NCBI RefSeq assembly: GCF_000428105.1
Contig: NZ_ATZH01000003.1
Location: 124,001 to 188,000 of the forward strand
Reading direction: 5' to 3'
DNA from: Bacteroides pyogenes DSM 20611 = JCM 6294
GTDB taxonomy: Bacteria > Bacteroidota > Bacteroidia > Bacteroidales > Bacteroidaceae
Length of the DNA: 64,000 nucleotides
Every line of letters begins with the position of its first letter. The first letter of the stretch is position 1. This document shows, piece after piece, positions 38,064 to 49,514 of this stretch. Made by a program: the position numbers and the translations under genes. Under the pieces are notes generated by a model that was not told where the DNA came from, ran no database searches, and saw nothing but the letters and a program-made list of their open reading frames with translations.

Positions 38064-38726
38064 ATGGATGATTTTAGAAAATATGCCACCAAGCATCTTG
38101 GCATGAATGGCATGGTGCTCGACGACGTTATCAGATCGCAAGCCGGATATTTGAATCCCTATATTCTCGAAGAAAGACAATTGAACGTAACGCAGCTCGA
38201 CGTATTCTCGCGCTTGATGATGGACCGCATCATTTTTCTGGGCACGGCGATAGACGACTATACCGCCAATACGCTTCAGGCACAGTTGCTTTATCTGGAT
38301 TCGGTAGATCAGGGCAAAGACATATCGATTTATATTAATTCTCCGGGCGGAAGCGTGTATGCCGGACTGGGTATCTACGATACCATGCAATTCATCTCCA
38401 GCAACGTAGCTACCATCTGTACGGGAATGGCGGCTTCGATGGCGGCTGTCTTGCTGGTGGCGGGCACCGAAGGAAAGCGTTCGGCACTGCCTCATTCGCG
38501 TGTGATGATCCATCAGCCGATGGGAGGAGCGCAAGGGCAGGCGTCGGATATCGAGATTACCGCCCGTGAGATTCAGAAAATGAAGAAAGAACTTTATACC
38601 ATTATTGCCGAACATTCGCATACAGACTTCGATAAAGTTTGGGCAGACTCCGATCGCGACTATTGGATGACTGCTCAGGAAGCCAAAGACTACGGCATGG
38701 TTGATGAAGTATTGATTAAAAAATAA
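38064..38726 (+). CDS. clpP: ATP-dependent Clp protease proteolytic subunit
   Basis: Encodes 220 residues from ATG 38064 (MDDFRKYATKHLGMNGM...). A longer frame from 37827 crosses the tig terminator and is rejected. The catalytic triad is Ser125 in GMAASMAAVLL, His150 in MIHQP and Asp199. ClpP forms the double-ring protease chamber used with ClpX. Only two bases separate it from clpX. Confidence 0.97.
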   Translation: MDDFRKYATKHLGMNGMVLDDVIRSQAGYLNPYILEERQLNVTQLDVFSRLMMDRIIFLGTAIDDYTANTLQAQLLYLDSVDQGKDISIYINSPGGSVYAGLGIYDTMQFISSNVATICTGMAASMAAVLLVAGTEGKRSALPHSRVMIHQPMGGAQGQASDIEITAREIQKMKKELYTIIAEHSHTDFDKVWADSDRDYWMTAQEAKDYGMVDEVLIKK

Positions 38727-38728
38727 AA

Positions 38729-39973
38729 ATGGCTGATACAAAGACAAGGAAAAGGTGCAGTTTCTGCGGAAGACCGGAGCATGAAGTGGGTTTTCTCATT
38801 ACAGGGATAAACGGTTATATCTGCGACAGTTGCGCCACACAGGCTTACGAGATTACTCAGGAAGCTATGGGGGGAGCGGCAAGTAAAGCAGGAGCTGCGC
38901 AGTTGAGTTTGAAAGACCTGCCCAAACCGGTAGAAATAAAGAATTTTCTCGATCAATATGTCATCGGTCAGGACGACGCGAAGCGTTTTCTTGCCGTATC
39001 GGTTTATAACCATTATAAGCGCCTGCTGCAGAAAGACAATGGCGATGATGTGGAGATAGAGAAGTCGAATATCATTATGGTGGGAAGCACCGGAACGGGA
39101 AAAACATTGCTGGCGCGAACCATTGCCAAATTACTCCACGTGCCGTTTACGATTGTCGACGCTACGGTGCTGACGGAAGCCGGATATGTGGGAGAAGATA
39201 TCGAAAGCATTCTGACCCGCCTGTTGCAGGTGGCCGACTATAATGTGGCCGAAGCGGAGCGCGGAATCGTATTTATCGATGAAATCGATAAAATCGCGCG
39301 TAAGGGGGATAACCCTTCCATTACCCGCGACGTGAGCGGCGAAGGCGTTCAACAAGGACTGCTGAAGCTGCTCGAGGGATCGGTGGTGAACGTACCGCCT
39401 CAGGGCGGACGTAAGCATCCCGATCAGAAGATGATTCCTGTAAACACCAAAAACATTCTTTTCATCTGCGGCGGAGCTTTCGACGGTATTGAGAAGAAGA
39501 TAGCCCAACGGTTGAATACGCATGTGGTGGGTTATACCGCTTCGCGCAGCACCGCCATGATAGATAGAACCAACATGATGCAGTATATTGCGCCGCAAGA
39601 TTTGAAGTCGTTCGGATTGATACCCGAAATTATCGGACGGTTGCCCGTGCTTACTTATCTTAACCCTTTGGATCGCGATGCGCTACGCTCTATCCTCACC
39701 GAACCGAAAAACTCGATCATCAAACAGTATATGAAGCTGTTTGAAATGGATGATATCAAATTGACATTTGAAGACTCTGTGTTCGAGTATATTGTCGATA
39801 AGGCTGTGGAGTATAAACTGGGCGCCCGCGGGTTGCGTTCTATTGTCGAAACAATCATGATGGACGTTATGTTTGAAATCCCGTCAGAAGGCAGGAAAGA
39901 ATACGAGGTTACATTGGATTATGCCAAACTTCAGCTCGAAAAAGCAAATCTGGCAAGACTTCAAAATGCTTAA
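38729..39973 (+). CDS. clpX: ATP-dependent Clp protease ATP-binding subunit ClpX
   Basis: Encodes 414 residues. The N-terminal zinc-binding domain uses Cys10, Cys13, Cys32 and Cys35. The AAA+ module has Walker A GSTGTGKT, the pore loop GYVGED, Walker [10 protein letters not shown] and sensor 2 GARGLRS. ClpX unfolds substrates and feeds them to ClpP. The clpP-clpX spacing of two bases indicates one operon. Confidence 0.98.
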   Translation: MADTKTRKRCSFCGRPEHEVGFLITGINGYICDSCATQAYEITQEAMGGAASKAGAAQLSLKDLPKPVEIKNFLDQYVIGQDDAKRFLAVSVYNHYKRLLQKDNGDDVEIEKSNIIMVGSTGTGKTLLARTIAKLLHVPFTIVDATVLTEAGYVGEDIESILTRLLQVADYNVAEAERGIVFIDEIDKIARKGDNPSITRDVSGEGVQQGLLKLLEGSVVNVPPQGGRKHPDQKMIPVNTKNILFICGGAFDGIEKKIAQRLNTHVVGYTASRSTAMIDRTNMMQYIAPQDLKSFGLIPEIIGRLPVLTYLNPLDRDALRSILTEPKNSIIKQYMKLFEMDDIKLTFEDSVFEYIVDKAVEYKLGARGLRSIVETIMMDVMFEIPSEGRKEYEVTLDYAKLQLEKANLARLQNA

Positions 39974-40040
39974 AATCAGAAGGTAAGGATTGTTGCGGAT
40001 GTTCGTTCTCGTTTTTGTTGAAAATATTAGTTGCCTTTTA

Positions 40041-40071
40041 TTTGATTATTACGAAGTTGTTTATAACTTTG
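40041..40071 (+). promoter_or_regulatory. recQ promoter
   Basis: TTTG at 40041-40044, 19 bases, then TAACTTTG at 40064-40071: an exact match to the Bacteroides pattern. A CTCTTTT/AAAAGAG hairpin (40078-40095) begins at about the predicted transcription start and is followed by a T run, so early attenuation is possible. Confidence 0.82.
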
Positions 40072-40144
40072 TTTAGGCTCTTTTGCGAAAAAGAGGTTCT
40101 TTTTTAACTGAAACAGAGAATTGAATAAAAGCATCTATAGTAAA

Positions 40145-42325
40145 ATGGCAAGGAATATAAACTTAACAGAAGAACTGAAGAAGCATTTCGGATTTGATAA
40201 ATTCAAGGGAAATCAAGAAGCAATTGTGAAAAACCTGCTCGCCGGAAACGATACATTTGTATTGATGCCTACGGGAGGAGGCAAATCCCTTTGCTATCAG
40301 CTGCCCTCGCTATTGATGGAAGGTACGGCCATCGTCATCTCTCCGTTGATCGCGCTGATGAAAAACCAGGTGGATGCGATGCGCAATTTCAGTGAAGAAG
40401 ACGGAGTGGCTCATTTCATCAACTCTTCGTTGAACAAGAGCGCCATCGATCAGGTGAAGTCCGATATCCTTGCCGGAAAAACAAAGTTGCTTTATGTGGC
40501 TCCCGAATCGCTGACGAAAGATGAATATGTCGAATTCTTGAATTCCGTAAAAATTTCGTTTTATGCCATCGATGAAGCGCATTGTATCTCGGAGTGGGGG
40601 CATGACTTCCGACCTGAATACCGGCGGATACGTCCCATAATCAACGAGATAGGAAAAGCGCCCGTGATTGCGCTTACCGCGACCGCCACGCCCAAGGTTC
40701 AGCACGATATTCAAAAGAATCTGGCCATCGTGGATGCGCAGGTCTTCAAATCTTCGTTCAATCGTCCGAATCTCTACTATGAAGTGCGTGCCAAGACCAG
40801 CAACATTGATAAAGATATCATCAAGTTTATCCGGAACAATGCCGAGAAATCGGGAATTATCTACTGTCTTAGCCGGAAGAAAGTGGAAGAATTGGCTGAG
40901 ATTCTTCAGGCTAACGGCATTAATGCGCGTGCTTATCATGCGGGAATGGATTCGGCGACGAGGACACAGAATCAGGATGATTTCCTGATGGAAAAGGTTG
41001 AAGTTATCGTGGCGACCATCGCTTTCGGTATGGGAATCGACAAACCGGATGTGCGGTTTGTGATTCACTATGATATCCCGAAGAGCTTGGAGGGATATTA
41101 TCAGGAAACGGGACGTGCCGGTAGAGACGGTGGCGAAGGTCAGTGCATAACCTTTTATACAAACAAAGACTTGCAGAAGCTCGAGAAGTTTATGCAGGGA
41201 AAACCTGTAGCAGAGCAGGAAATAGGCAAGCAGCTTCTGTTGGAAACAGCCGCTTATGCCGAATCTTCCGTATGCCGTCGCAGATCGTTGCTGCACTATT
41301 TCGGCGAAGAATATACGGAAGATAATTGTGGAAATTGTGACAACTGTTTAAACCCTAAAAAACAAGTGGAGGCTCAAGATTTATTGTGTTCCGTGATTGA
41401 AACGATTATTGCGGTAAAAGAAAATTTCAAGGCAGATTATATTATAGATATATTACAAGGCAAAGAAACATCGGAAGTGCAGGCTCATTTGCACGAAGAT
41501 TTGGAAGTCTTTGGATCGGGTATGGGCGAAGAGGATAGAACGTGGAATGCCGTGATTCGCCAAGCGTTGATTGCCGGCTATCTGAGTAAAGATGTGGAAA
41601 ACTACGGCCTTCTGAAAGTAACGCCTGCAGGGCATAAGTTTTTGAAGAAACCGACTTCTTTTAAAATAACCGAAGACAATGATTTTGAAGAGGCGGAAGA
41701 AGAAGCACCAACTCGTGCGGGCGGTTCGTGCGCTGTAGACCCGGTGCTTTATTCCATGCTGAAAGATTTGAGGAAGAAGCTGTCGAAGAAACTGGAAGTG
41801 CCTCCTTATGTCATTTTTCAAGACCCTTCTCTCGAAGCGATGGCTACTATTTATCCGATTACTCAGGAAGAATTGCAGAACATCCCGGGAGTGGGTGCCG
41901 GAAAGGCGAAACGATACGGTGAGGAGTTCTGTAAGTTGATCAAACGCCATTGCGAAGAGAATGAAATAGAGCGTCCCGAAGATTTACGTGTGCGTACGGT
42001 GGCCAATAAGTCGAAAATGAAAGTGTCCATCATTCAAGCGATCGACCGTAAGGTAGCTTTGGATGATATCGCGCTTTCCAAGGGAATAGAGTTCGGTGAA
42101 CTGCTGGACGAAGTGGAGGCTATCGTCTATTCCGGCACGAAGCTGAATATAGATTATTTCTTGGAAGAGATCATGGATGAAGACCATATGCTCGACATAT
42201 ACGATTATTTTAAAGATTCTACCACAGATAATATTGACGACGCGCTTGAGGAGTTGGGCGACGAATTTACCGAAGAGGAAGTTCGCTTGGTTCGCATCAA
42301 GTTTATCTCTGAAATGGCTAATTAA
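40145..42325 (+). CDS. recQ: ATP-dependent DNA helicase RecQ
   Basis: Encodes 726 residues from ATG 40145 (a TTG 24 bases earlier is less likely). Walker A is MPTGGGKSLCYQ, motif II DEAHCISEWGHDFRPEY, and motif VI QETGRAGRDG. The zinc-binding RQC region has Cys in VCRRRS and CGNCDNC. A winged helix and an HRDC domain (LRKKLSKKLEVPPYVIFQD) follow. About 110 further residues form an acidic helical tail, making it longer than E. coli RecQ. It acts in recombinational repair. Confidence 0.96.
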   Translation: MARNINLTEELKKHFGFDKFKGNQEAIVKNLLAGNDTFVLMPTGGGKSLCYQLPSLLMEGTAIVISPLIALMKNQVDAMRNFSEEDGVAHFINSSLNKSAIDQVKSDILAGKTKLLYVAPESLTKDEYVEFLNSVKISFYAIDEAHCISEWGHDFRPEYRRIRPIINEIGKAPVIALTATATPKVQHDIQKNLAIVDAQVFKSSFNRPNLYYEVRAKTSNIDKDIIKFIRNNAEKSGIIYCLSRKKVEELAEILQANGINARAYHAGMDSATRTQNQDDFLMEKVEVIVATIAFGMGIDKPDVRFVIHYDIPKSLEGYYQETGRAGRDGGEGQCITFYTNKDLQKLEKFMQGKPVAEQEIGKQLLLETAAYAESSVCRRRSLLHYFGEEYTEDNCGNCDNCLNPKKQVEAQDLLCSVIETIIAVKENFKADYIIDILQGKETSEVQAHLHEDLEVFGSGMGEEDRTWNAVIRQALIAGYLSKDVENYGLLKVTPAGHKFLKKPTSFKITEDNDFEEAEEEAPTRAGGSCAVDPVLYSMLKDLRKKLSKKLEVPPYVIFQDPSLEAMATIYPITQEELQNIPGVGAGKAKRYGEEFCKLIKRHCEENEIERPEDLRVRTVANKSKMKVSIIQAIDRKVALDDIALSKGIEFGELLDEVEAIVYSGTKLNIDYFLEEIMDEDHMLDIYDYFKDSTTDNIDDALEELGDEFTEEEVRLVRIKFISEMAN

Positions 42326-42342
42326 AAAAGCGAAAAAATAAG

Positions 42343-42387
42343 GCGTGCAAGTGTGCGGTATTGAATAAAAACCGTATATTTGCACGC
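42343..42387. promoter_or_regulatory. guaB: guaB promoter within a long dyad
   Basis: TATATTTG at 42375-42382 is a consensus -7 box, and TGTG at 42352-42355 lies 19 bases upstream. Both sit in the arms of an inverted repeat: 42343-42359 pairs with 42371-42387 over 17 base pairs, including G-U wobbles, with an 11-base loop. The dyad could bind a repressor of guaB, and as RNA it could also end the recQ transcript. Confidence 0.72.
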
Positions 42388-42399
42388 AATAATTTTTAA

Positions 42400-43890
<1,491 letters not shown>

Positions 43891-43914
43891 TCGGATAAAC
43901 GGAAAATTTACAAG

Positions 43915-43974
43915 CGGTGAACGTTGAACGGGCTGTGCTCAATGGCAGCGAAGTGTTCGTGGTTCACCGTTTTT
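43915..43974 (+). terminator. guaB terminator candidate
   Basis: CGGTGAAC (43915-43922) pairs with GTTCACCG (43962-43969), followed by TTTTT. The loop is long (39 bases) but can form an inner GCTG/CAGC hairpin. It also covers an upstream GTG that would lengthen the next protein. Confidence 0.6.
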
Positions 43975-43994
43975 GTTTCAAATGCAGCAGAGTT

Positions 43995-45539
43995 ATGAAA
44001 AGAGCTTTCCTTTTAGGGTGTGTTTGCCTGTTCGGAATAGCAGGCTTTTCTCAGGATGATCCGGTATTGATGCGCATCAATGGCCGGGATGTCACCCGTT
44101 CGGAGTTCGAATATGGGCTCAAGGTTCATTCTCGAAAAACAGGGACGGAGTTACCCCTCAAGAAGTATGTCGATTTCTTCATTGTTTCTCAATTGAAAGT
44201 AGAAGCTGCCGAAGAGCAAGGACTCGATACTGCTCAGACTTTTCGCAAACATCAGGAATCGTACAGGAAAGAGTTGTTCGAAACCTGTTTGTTGGGACAT
44301 CGTTCTCTGGATAACGATATGCGTGAAATGTATCGCAATTTGCAGAAGAACGCCCTTGGCGAGCAGGTGCAGCTAATGCAAGTTTGTAAATATTTACCGC
44401 AAACGGTAACATCTCGTCACTTGGAGTTGGCTCGGGTTCGCATGGATTCTATATATGGGAGCATAAAGAAGAATCCGGATATTGATTTTGAGGATCTTGT
44501 GAGGCAGTTCTCGGATGACAAGCGTATCAGATGGATTGCCCGATTGCAAGAAACATCGGAGTTTGAGCAGGTGGCGTTTTCCTTAAATAAGGGGGAGATT
44601 TCATCTCCTTTTTTTACTCCTCAGGGTATTCATTTGGTGAAAATTCTCGACCGAAAAGAAACTCTTGAATATGACGCAGCGCATGGTCGATTGATCGAAC
44701 GTTGGATGCGGGGCAAAAAGGGGGAGGAAAAAATTATAGCGAGAGTTGAAGAACTGAAATCTGAAAACCAATTTGTGCGGAACTCGGATGGGATCGACGA
44801 ACTTCTGAGCAAGGGTAGAACAGAAAAAGAGTTGTTTACCATCGATGGACGGTCATACAGTGGCAGGATGTTCGAACGATTTGCTTCTTCCTGTCCGCAA
44901 TCAGTCAAGAGGCAATTGGAGAGATTTATTTGTAAGTCGCTATTGGATGATGAAAAACGGAGAATGACCGATAAATATCCGGAAATGCGCTATGACTTGC
45001 AAAACTATACCGACAGTTTGCTTATCGATGAGGTAACTCGCAGAATTATAGATGAGCCTGCGATGAATGACCGGGCAGGACTGGCCACTTATTTTAAATT
45101 CCACTCTTCGAATTACCGGTGGGACATCCCTCGCTATAAAGGGGCGGTATTGCACTGCGCAGATAAAAAAACAGCCAAACGGGCAAAGAAGATATTAAAA
45201 AAAGCCCCTTTTAAAGAGTGGCAAATGTTGGTTCAAAAGGCTTTTAATGAGGATGGAGCGGAACGGATAAAACTGGAACAGGGGACTTTTTCCGAAGGTG
45301 ATAATCCATATGTAGACAGGCTGGTTTTCAAGAAAGGAGATTTTGCTCCTATCGCATCGCATCCTTTTACTGTAGTTGTGGGCGAGAAGAAAAAGGGACC
45401 TGATGATTACCGTGAAGTAGTAGATTTGGTCCGGAAAGATTACCGCATTTTTCTTCTTGCATCATGGGAACAAGAACTGAGAACTGCAGCTAAGGTTGAA
45501 ATTAACCAAGAGGTTTTAAAAACAGTTAATAATGACTGA
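43995..45539 (+). CDS. periplasmic parvulin-like peptidyl-prolyl isomerase
   Basis: Encodes 514 residues from ATG 43995. A signal peptide (MKRAFLLGCVCLFGIAGFSQ) is clear. The N-terminal helical part resembles SurA/PrsA chaperones. A diverged parvulin (PPIC) domain lies at about 122-220 (DFEDLVRQFSDD...FTPQGIHLVKILDR). The remainder is helical and charged. First of three adjacent periplasmic chaperone genes, so it probably helps outer-membrane protein folding. An upstream GTG start at 43917 is inside the guaB terminator. Confidence 0.85.
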   Translation: MKRAFLLGCVCLFGIAGFSQDDPVLMRINGRDVTRSEFEYGLKVHSRKTGTELPLKKYVDFFIVSQLKVEAAEEQGLDTAQTFRKHQESYRKELFETCLLGHRSLDNDMREMYRNLQKNALGEQVQLMQVCKYLPQTVTSRHLELARVRMDSIYGSIKKNPDIDFEDLVRQFSDDKRIRWIARLQETSEFEQVAFSLNKGEISSPFFTPQGIHLVKILDRKETLEYDAAHGRLIERWMRGKKGEEKIIARVEELKSENQFVRNSDGIDELLSKGRTEKELFTIDGRSYSGRMFERFASSCPQSVKRQLERFICKSLLDDEKRRMTDKYPEMRYDLQNYTDSLLIDEVTRRIIDEPAMNDRAGLATYFKFHSSNYRWDIPRYKGAVLHCADKKTAKRAKKILKKAPFKEWQMLVQKAFNEDGAERIKLEQGTFSEGDNPYVDRLVFKKGDFAPIASHPFTVVVGEKKKGPDDYREVVDLVRKDYRIFLLASWEQELRTAAKVEINQEVLKTVNND

Positions 45540-45596
45540 CGTAACCGATTATTACATTATCTTCGTATCCTGAAACAAAGAACATTACGGTTGAAA

Positions 45597-46454
45597 ATGC
45601 GAACGATACTTCTCCTGCTGATAACCCTTTTTTGCTGTGTGGCGTGTAAAGAACAACACGACCATAAAGGGAAGACTCCTTTGGTAGAAGTGGAGGGCAA
45701 TTTTCTGTACAAAGAAGATTTGATGGCTGTGCTTCCGGTTGGATTGTCTAAAGACGACAGCATTCTTTTTACTGAACATTACATTCATGATTGGGTGAAA
45801 GATGTATTGTTGTATGAAAAGGCTGAGAATAATATACCGGCTGATGTAGAAGTGGAAAAACTGGTGGAAAATTATCGGAAAGCTTTAGTCGTGCATGCTT
45901 ATCAGCAGGAATTGATTCATCAGAAGTTGACGAAAGATATCCCTGAACAGGAAATTGCGGATTATTACGAAAGAAACAAAGCGCTGTTCAAGTTAGAGAA
46001 TCCGCTTGTGAAAGGCTTGTTCATCAAGCTGCCATTGACTGCCCCTCAATTGAATCAGGTACGTCAGTGGTATAAGGCGCGAAAGCAGGAAGCCGTAGAC
46101 CGTTTGGAAAAATACAGTTTGCAGAACGCGGTGAAGTATGAATATTTTTATGATAGATGGGTTTCGTTGACAGATGTATTGGATATGCTTCCATTGCAAA
46201 CTGAGGCACCTGACGACTTTGTGAATAAAACCCGTCATATTGAATTGAAAGATTCGGCTTACTATTATTTTCTGGACGTAAGCGATTATCGCGAAGCGGG
46301 TGAGGAAAAACCTTATGAGCTGGCGCGCAACGCAATAAAGGACTTGTTGATTAATCAGAAGCAGGTGAGTTTTATGGAAAAGGTGAAGAGCGATTTATAT
46401 CAGCAAGCCGTAGATAAAAATAGAATTATATATAATTATACATATAAAAAATGA
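45597..46454 (+). CDS. SurA/PrsA-like periplasmic lipoprotein
   Basis: Encodes 285 residues from ATG 45597. A lipoprotein signal MRTILLLLITLFCCVAC puts the lipidated cysteine at residue 17. The mature protein is largely helical with EQEIADYYERNKALFKLENP, the hinge typical of SurA N-domains, but no clear parvulin catalytic domain. It is likely a chaperone rather than an isomerase. Its stop overlaps the next start (ATGA), so the two are coupled. Confidence 0.8.
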   Translation: MRTILLLLITLFCCVACKEQHDHKGKTPLVEVEGNFLYKEDLMAVLPVGLSKDDSILFTEHYIHDWVKDVLLYEKAENNIPADVEVEKLVENYRKALVVHAYQQELIHQKLTKDIPEQEIADYYERNKALFKLENPLVKGLFIKLPLTAPQLNQVRQWYKARKQEAVDRLEKYSLQNAVKYEYFYDRWVSLTDVLDMLPLQTEAPDDFVNKTRHIELKDSAYYYFLDVSDYREAGEEKPYELARNAIKDLLINQKQVSFMEKVKSDLYQQAVDKNRIIYNYTYKK

Positions 46455-47836
46455 GGAAGTTTGTGAACTTTAGATTTGTTGTTGCCTGTATATTTGCAAT
46501 AGTGGCCAATGATGTAGCGACTTATGCGCAAGACAATGTGATCGACGAAGTTGTTTGGGTGGTGGGCGACGAAGCTATTTTGAAATCCGATGTGGAAGAG
46601 GTGCGTCTGGACGCTTTATATAGAGGACGTAGATTTAATGGAGATCCCTATTGTATCATTCCTGAAGAGATTGCTGTGCAGAAATTGTTTTTGCATCAGG
46701 CTAAACTGGATAGTATTGAAGTTTCCGAAGGTGACGTTATCCGTCAAGTCGATCAAATGATGAACTGGTATATTCAAGAGGCCGGCTCAAAAGAAAAGTT
46801 TGAGGAGAACTTCAATAAGACGAGTACGCAAATTCGGGAAATGTTGCGTGAAAATGCGCGCGACGGACTCACTGTGCAAAGAATGCAGCAGAAGCTCGTA
46901 GGTGATGTCAGAGTGACTCCTGCCGAAGTTCGCCGTTATTTTAAAGATCTTCCTCAAGACAGTATTCCCTATATTCCCACTCAGGTAGAGGTTCAGATCA
47001 TTACCTTACAACCCAAAATACCGGTTGCGGAGATTGAAGAAGTAAAGAGAAAACTTCGTGATTATACCGACCGTGTGATGAATGGAGAAATTGACTTTTC
47101 CACTTTGGCTCGTTTGTATTCAGAAGATAAGGGCTCTGCTTTGAAAGGTGGAGAAACCGGATTTATGGGGCGCGGTATGATGGACCCCGCTTATGCGAAT
47201 GTGGCTTTTAGTTTGCAAGACCCTAAGAAAGTTTCTAAAATTGTGGAGTCGGAATTCGGTTATCACATTATCCAATTGGTAGAGAAACGTGGCGACCGTG
47301 TGAATACCCGCCATATTCTGCTTCGTCCGAAAGTCTCGGAGAAGGAGTTGACGGAAACTTGTGCCCGTCTGGATTCAATTGCCGATGATATACGTAACAA
47401 CAAATTCACCTTCGATGAAGCTGCCGCTGTGATTTCTCACGATAAGGATACGCGGAATAACCATGGTATCATGGTGAATATCAATATGAATACCGGAGTG
47501 ACTACTTCTAAATTCGAAATGCAGGATTTGCCTCAAGATGTAGCGAAAGTAGTTGATAAGATGAATGTCGGTGAGGTGTCGAAGGCATTTGCGATGATCA
47601 ACGAAAAAGATGGAAAGGAGGTTTGTGCTATTGTAAAATTGAAAGAGAAAATAAACGGGCATAAAGCCACCATAGCAGAAGACTACCAGGATTTGAAAGC
47701 GATTGTTATGGAAAAACGACGGGAAGAAATATTGCAGAAGTGGATTTTGAATAAGCAGAAAAGTACATACGTGCGTATTAACGAAAACTGGCAGAAGTGT
47801 GATTTTAAATATCCGGGATGGATAAAAAGAGACTGA
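46451..47836 (+). CDS. SurA-type peptidyl-prolyl isomerase
   Basis: Encodes 461 residues with a signal peptide ending near TYAQ (residues 1-26). The SurA N-domain starts DNVIDEVVWVVGDEAILKSD. Two parvulin domains follow, at about 175-285 (FSTLARLYSEDKGSALKGGE, EFGYHIIQLVEKR) and 287-395 (NTRHILLRPKVSEKE). It is the most SurA-like of the three and probably escorts outer-membrane proteins to the BAM complex. Translationally coupled to the preceding gene. Confidence 0.9.
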   Translation: MRKFVNFRFVVACIFAIVANDVATYAQDNVIDEVVWVVGDEAILKSDVEEVRLDALYRGRRFNGDPYCIIPEEIAVQKLFLHQAKLDSIEVSEGDVIRQVDQMMNWYIQEAGSKEKFEENFNKTSTQIREMLRENARDGLTVQRMQQKLVGDVRVTPAEVRRYFKDLPQDSIPYIPTQVEVQIITLQPKIPVAEIEEVKRKLRDYTDRVMNGEIDFSTLARLYSEDKGSALKGGETGFMGRGMMDPAYANVAFSLQDPKKVSKIVESEFGYHIIQLVEKRGDRVNTRHILLRPKVSEKELTETCARLDSIADDIRNNKFTFDEAAAVISHDKDTRNNHGIMVNINMNTGVTTSKFEMQDLPQDVAKVVDKMNVGEVSKAFAMINEKDGKEVCAIVKLKEKINGHKATIAEDYQDLKAIVMEKRREEILQKWILNKQKSTYVRINENWQKCDFKYPGWIKRD

Positions 47837-47858
47837 TGTTTAACAGCTTGATTGATAT

Positions 47859-49511
47859 ATGCTGAGAAAAAAGGAAAAAACACCACGATACGGCAGGCAT
47901 AGACGGCTTCTCATAGGCTTTCTATGCCTGTTTGGCGTATGCATCGCAGCGCAGGACCTCAATAAGAAACCGGAAAAGAAAAAGACAAAGGTGTACTTGC
48001 TTCATGCTGATGAAGGTCAGGTAGACAAACTTGCCCGGCCGGATGTACAGTTGTTGATAGGTAATGTAAGACTGCGTCACGACAGTATGTATATGTATTG
48101 CGACAGCGCGGTGATTTTCGAGAAAACCAATTCTGTCGAGGCTTTCAGCAATGTACGGATGGAACAGGGCGATACGTTGTTTTTATACGGAGATTATCTC
48201 TATTACGATGGAATCGCCCAGATTGCCCAGCTTCGTGAGAATGTGAAGCTGATCAACCGAAATACGACTTTGTTGACAGACAGCCTCAATTACGACCGGT
48301 TATATAATCTTGGTTATTACTTCGAAGGTGGTAGTCTGATGGACGAGGAGAATGTGTTGACTTCGGACTGGGGAGAATACAGCCCATCTACCAAGATTGC
48401 CGTATTCAACCATGATGTAAAATTAGTCAATCCTAAATTTATATTGACTTCCGACACGCTGAAATATAATACGGTTTCGAAAATAGCCACTATCTTGGGA
48501 CCTTCGGACATAGTGAACGAAGATAATCACATTTATTCGGAGCGAGGTTTTTATAATACCGTTACGGAACAGGCGGAGCTGCTCGATCGATCTGTGCTTA
48601 CGAATCAAGGAAGGAAATTGAGTGGAGACAGTCTTTTTTACGACCGAAAACTGGGATATGGGGAGGCTTTCGACCGAGTGCAGATGAACGATACCGTCAA
48701 TAAAAGCATGCTGACCGGAGATTATTGCTTTTACAATGAGCTTACCGATTCGGCCTTTGCAACGAAGCGTGCGGTAGCCATCGATTATTCTCAGGGAGAC
48801 AGTCTTTATATGCATGCGGATACGCTGATGATGGTGTCTTATCATTTGAAGACAGATTCGTTATGTCGCTTGATGAAAGCATTCCATAAAGTACGGATGT
48901 ACCGGACGGATATACAGGGAGTCTGCGATTCTTTGGTGTATAATTCCAAAGACTCCTGCATGACCATGTATCGCGATCCTATTCTTTGGAATGAGAATCA
49001 GCAGCTGTTGGGCGAGGAGATTAAGATATATATGAACGACAGTACGATAGACTGGGCACATATCATCAATCAAGCGCTCACGGTGGAAATGAAAGACTCT
49101 GTTCATTACAACCAAGTGTCGGGGAAAGAGATGAAAGCCTATTTTGAGAACAGGGACATGCGCCGAGTGGAGGTAATCGGAAATGTACTGATCGGCTTTT
49201 ATCCCGAAGAAAAAGACAGTACGATGGTTGGCTTCAATTCGGGAGAAGGAAGCTTGCTTCATATCTATATGAAAGATAGAAAGATGCAGCAGGCAAAAAT
49301 GATTGGGAAGTCGAACGGAGTGATGTATCCGTTAGACCAGATACCGGAGGATAAATTGCGGCTGCCTACCTTCGCCTGGTTCGACTATGTGCGCCCGCTG
49401 AACAAGGAGGATATTTTCAATTGGCGGGGAAAACGTGCTGGAGAAACTCTGAAACCTACGACAGAGCGGAGGCCGAAGACGGATAAACGGAGTTTAATTA
49501 ATATGAAATAA
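47859..49511 (+). CDS. OstA/LptA-like periplasmic protein
   Basis: Encodes 550 residues with a basic N-terminus and a hydrophobic signal (RRLLIGFLCLFGVCIAAQ). The rest is a repeated beta pattern of the OstA/LptA/LptD-N type, for example LIGNVRLRHDSMYMYCDSA, AFSNVRMEQGDTLFLYGDYL and RVEVIGNVLIGFYPE. It is about three times longer than E. coli LptA. The likely role is a periplasmic lipopolysaccharide bridge; LptB is in this same window. It follows the SurA trio by 22 bases, which suggests a shared outer-membrane assembly operon. Confidence 0.88.
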   Translation: MLRKKEKTPRYGRHRRLLIGFLCLFGVCIAAQDLNKKPEKKKTKVYLLHADEGQVDKLARPDVQLLIGNVRLRHDSMYMYCDSAVIFEKTNSVEAFSNVRMEQGDTLFLYGDYLYYDGIAQIAQLRENVKLINRNTTLLTDSLNYDRLYNLGYYFEGGSLMDEENVLTSDWGEYSPSTKIAVFNHDVKLVNPKFILTSDTLKYNTVSKIATILGPSDIVNEDNHIYSERGFYNTVTEQAELLDRSVLTNQGRKLSGDSLFYDRKLGYGEAFDRVQMNDTVNKSMLTGDYCFYNELTDSAFATKRAVAIDYSQGDSLYMHADTLMMVSYHLKTDSLCRLMKAFHKVRMYRTDIQGVCDSLVYNSKDSCMTMYRDPILWNENQQLLGEEIKIYMNDSTIDWAHIINQALTVEMKDSVHYNQVSGKEMKAYFENRDMRRVEVIGNVLIGFYPEEKDSTMVGFNSGEGSLLHIYMKDRKMQQAKMIGKSNGVMYPLDQIPEDKLRLPTFAWFDYVRPLNKEDIFNWRGKRAGETLKPTTERRPKTDKRSLINMK

Positions 49512-49514
49512 AAT

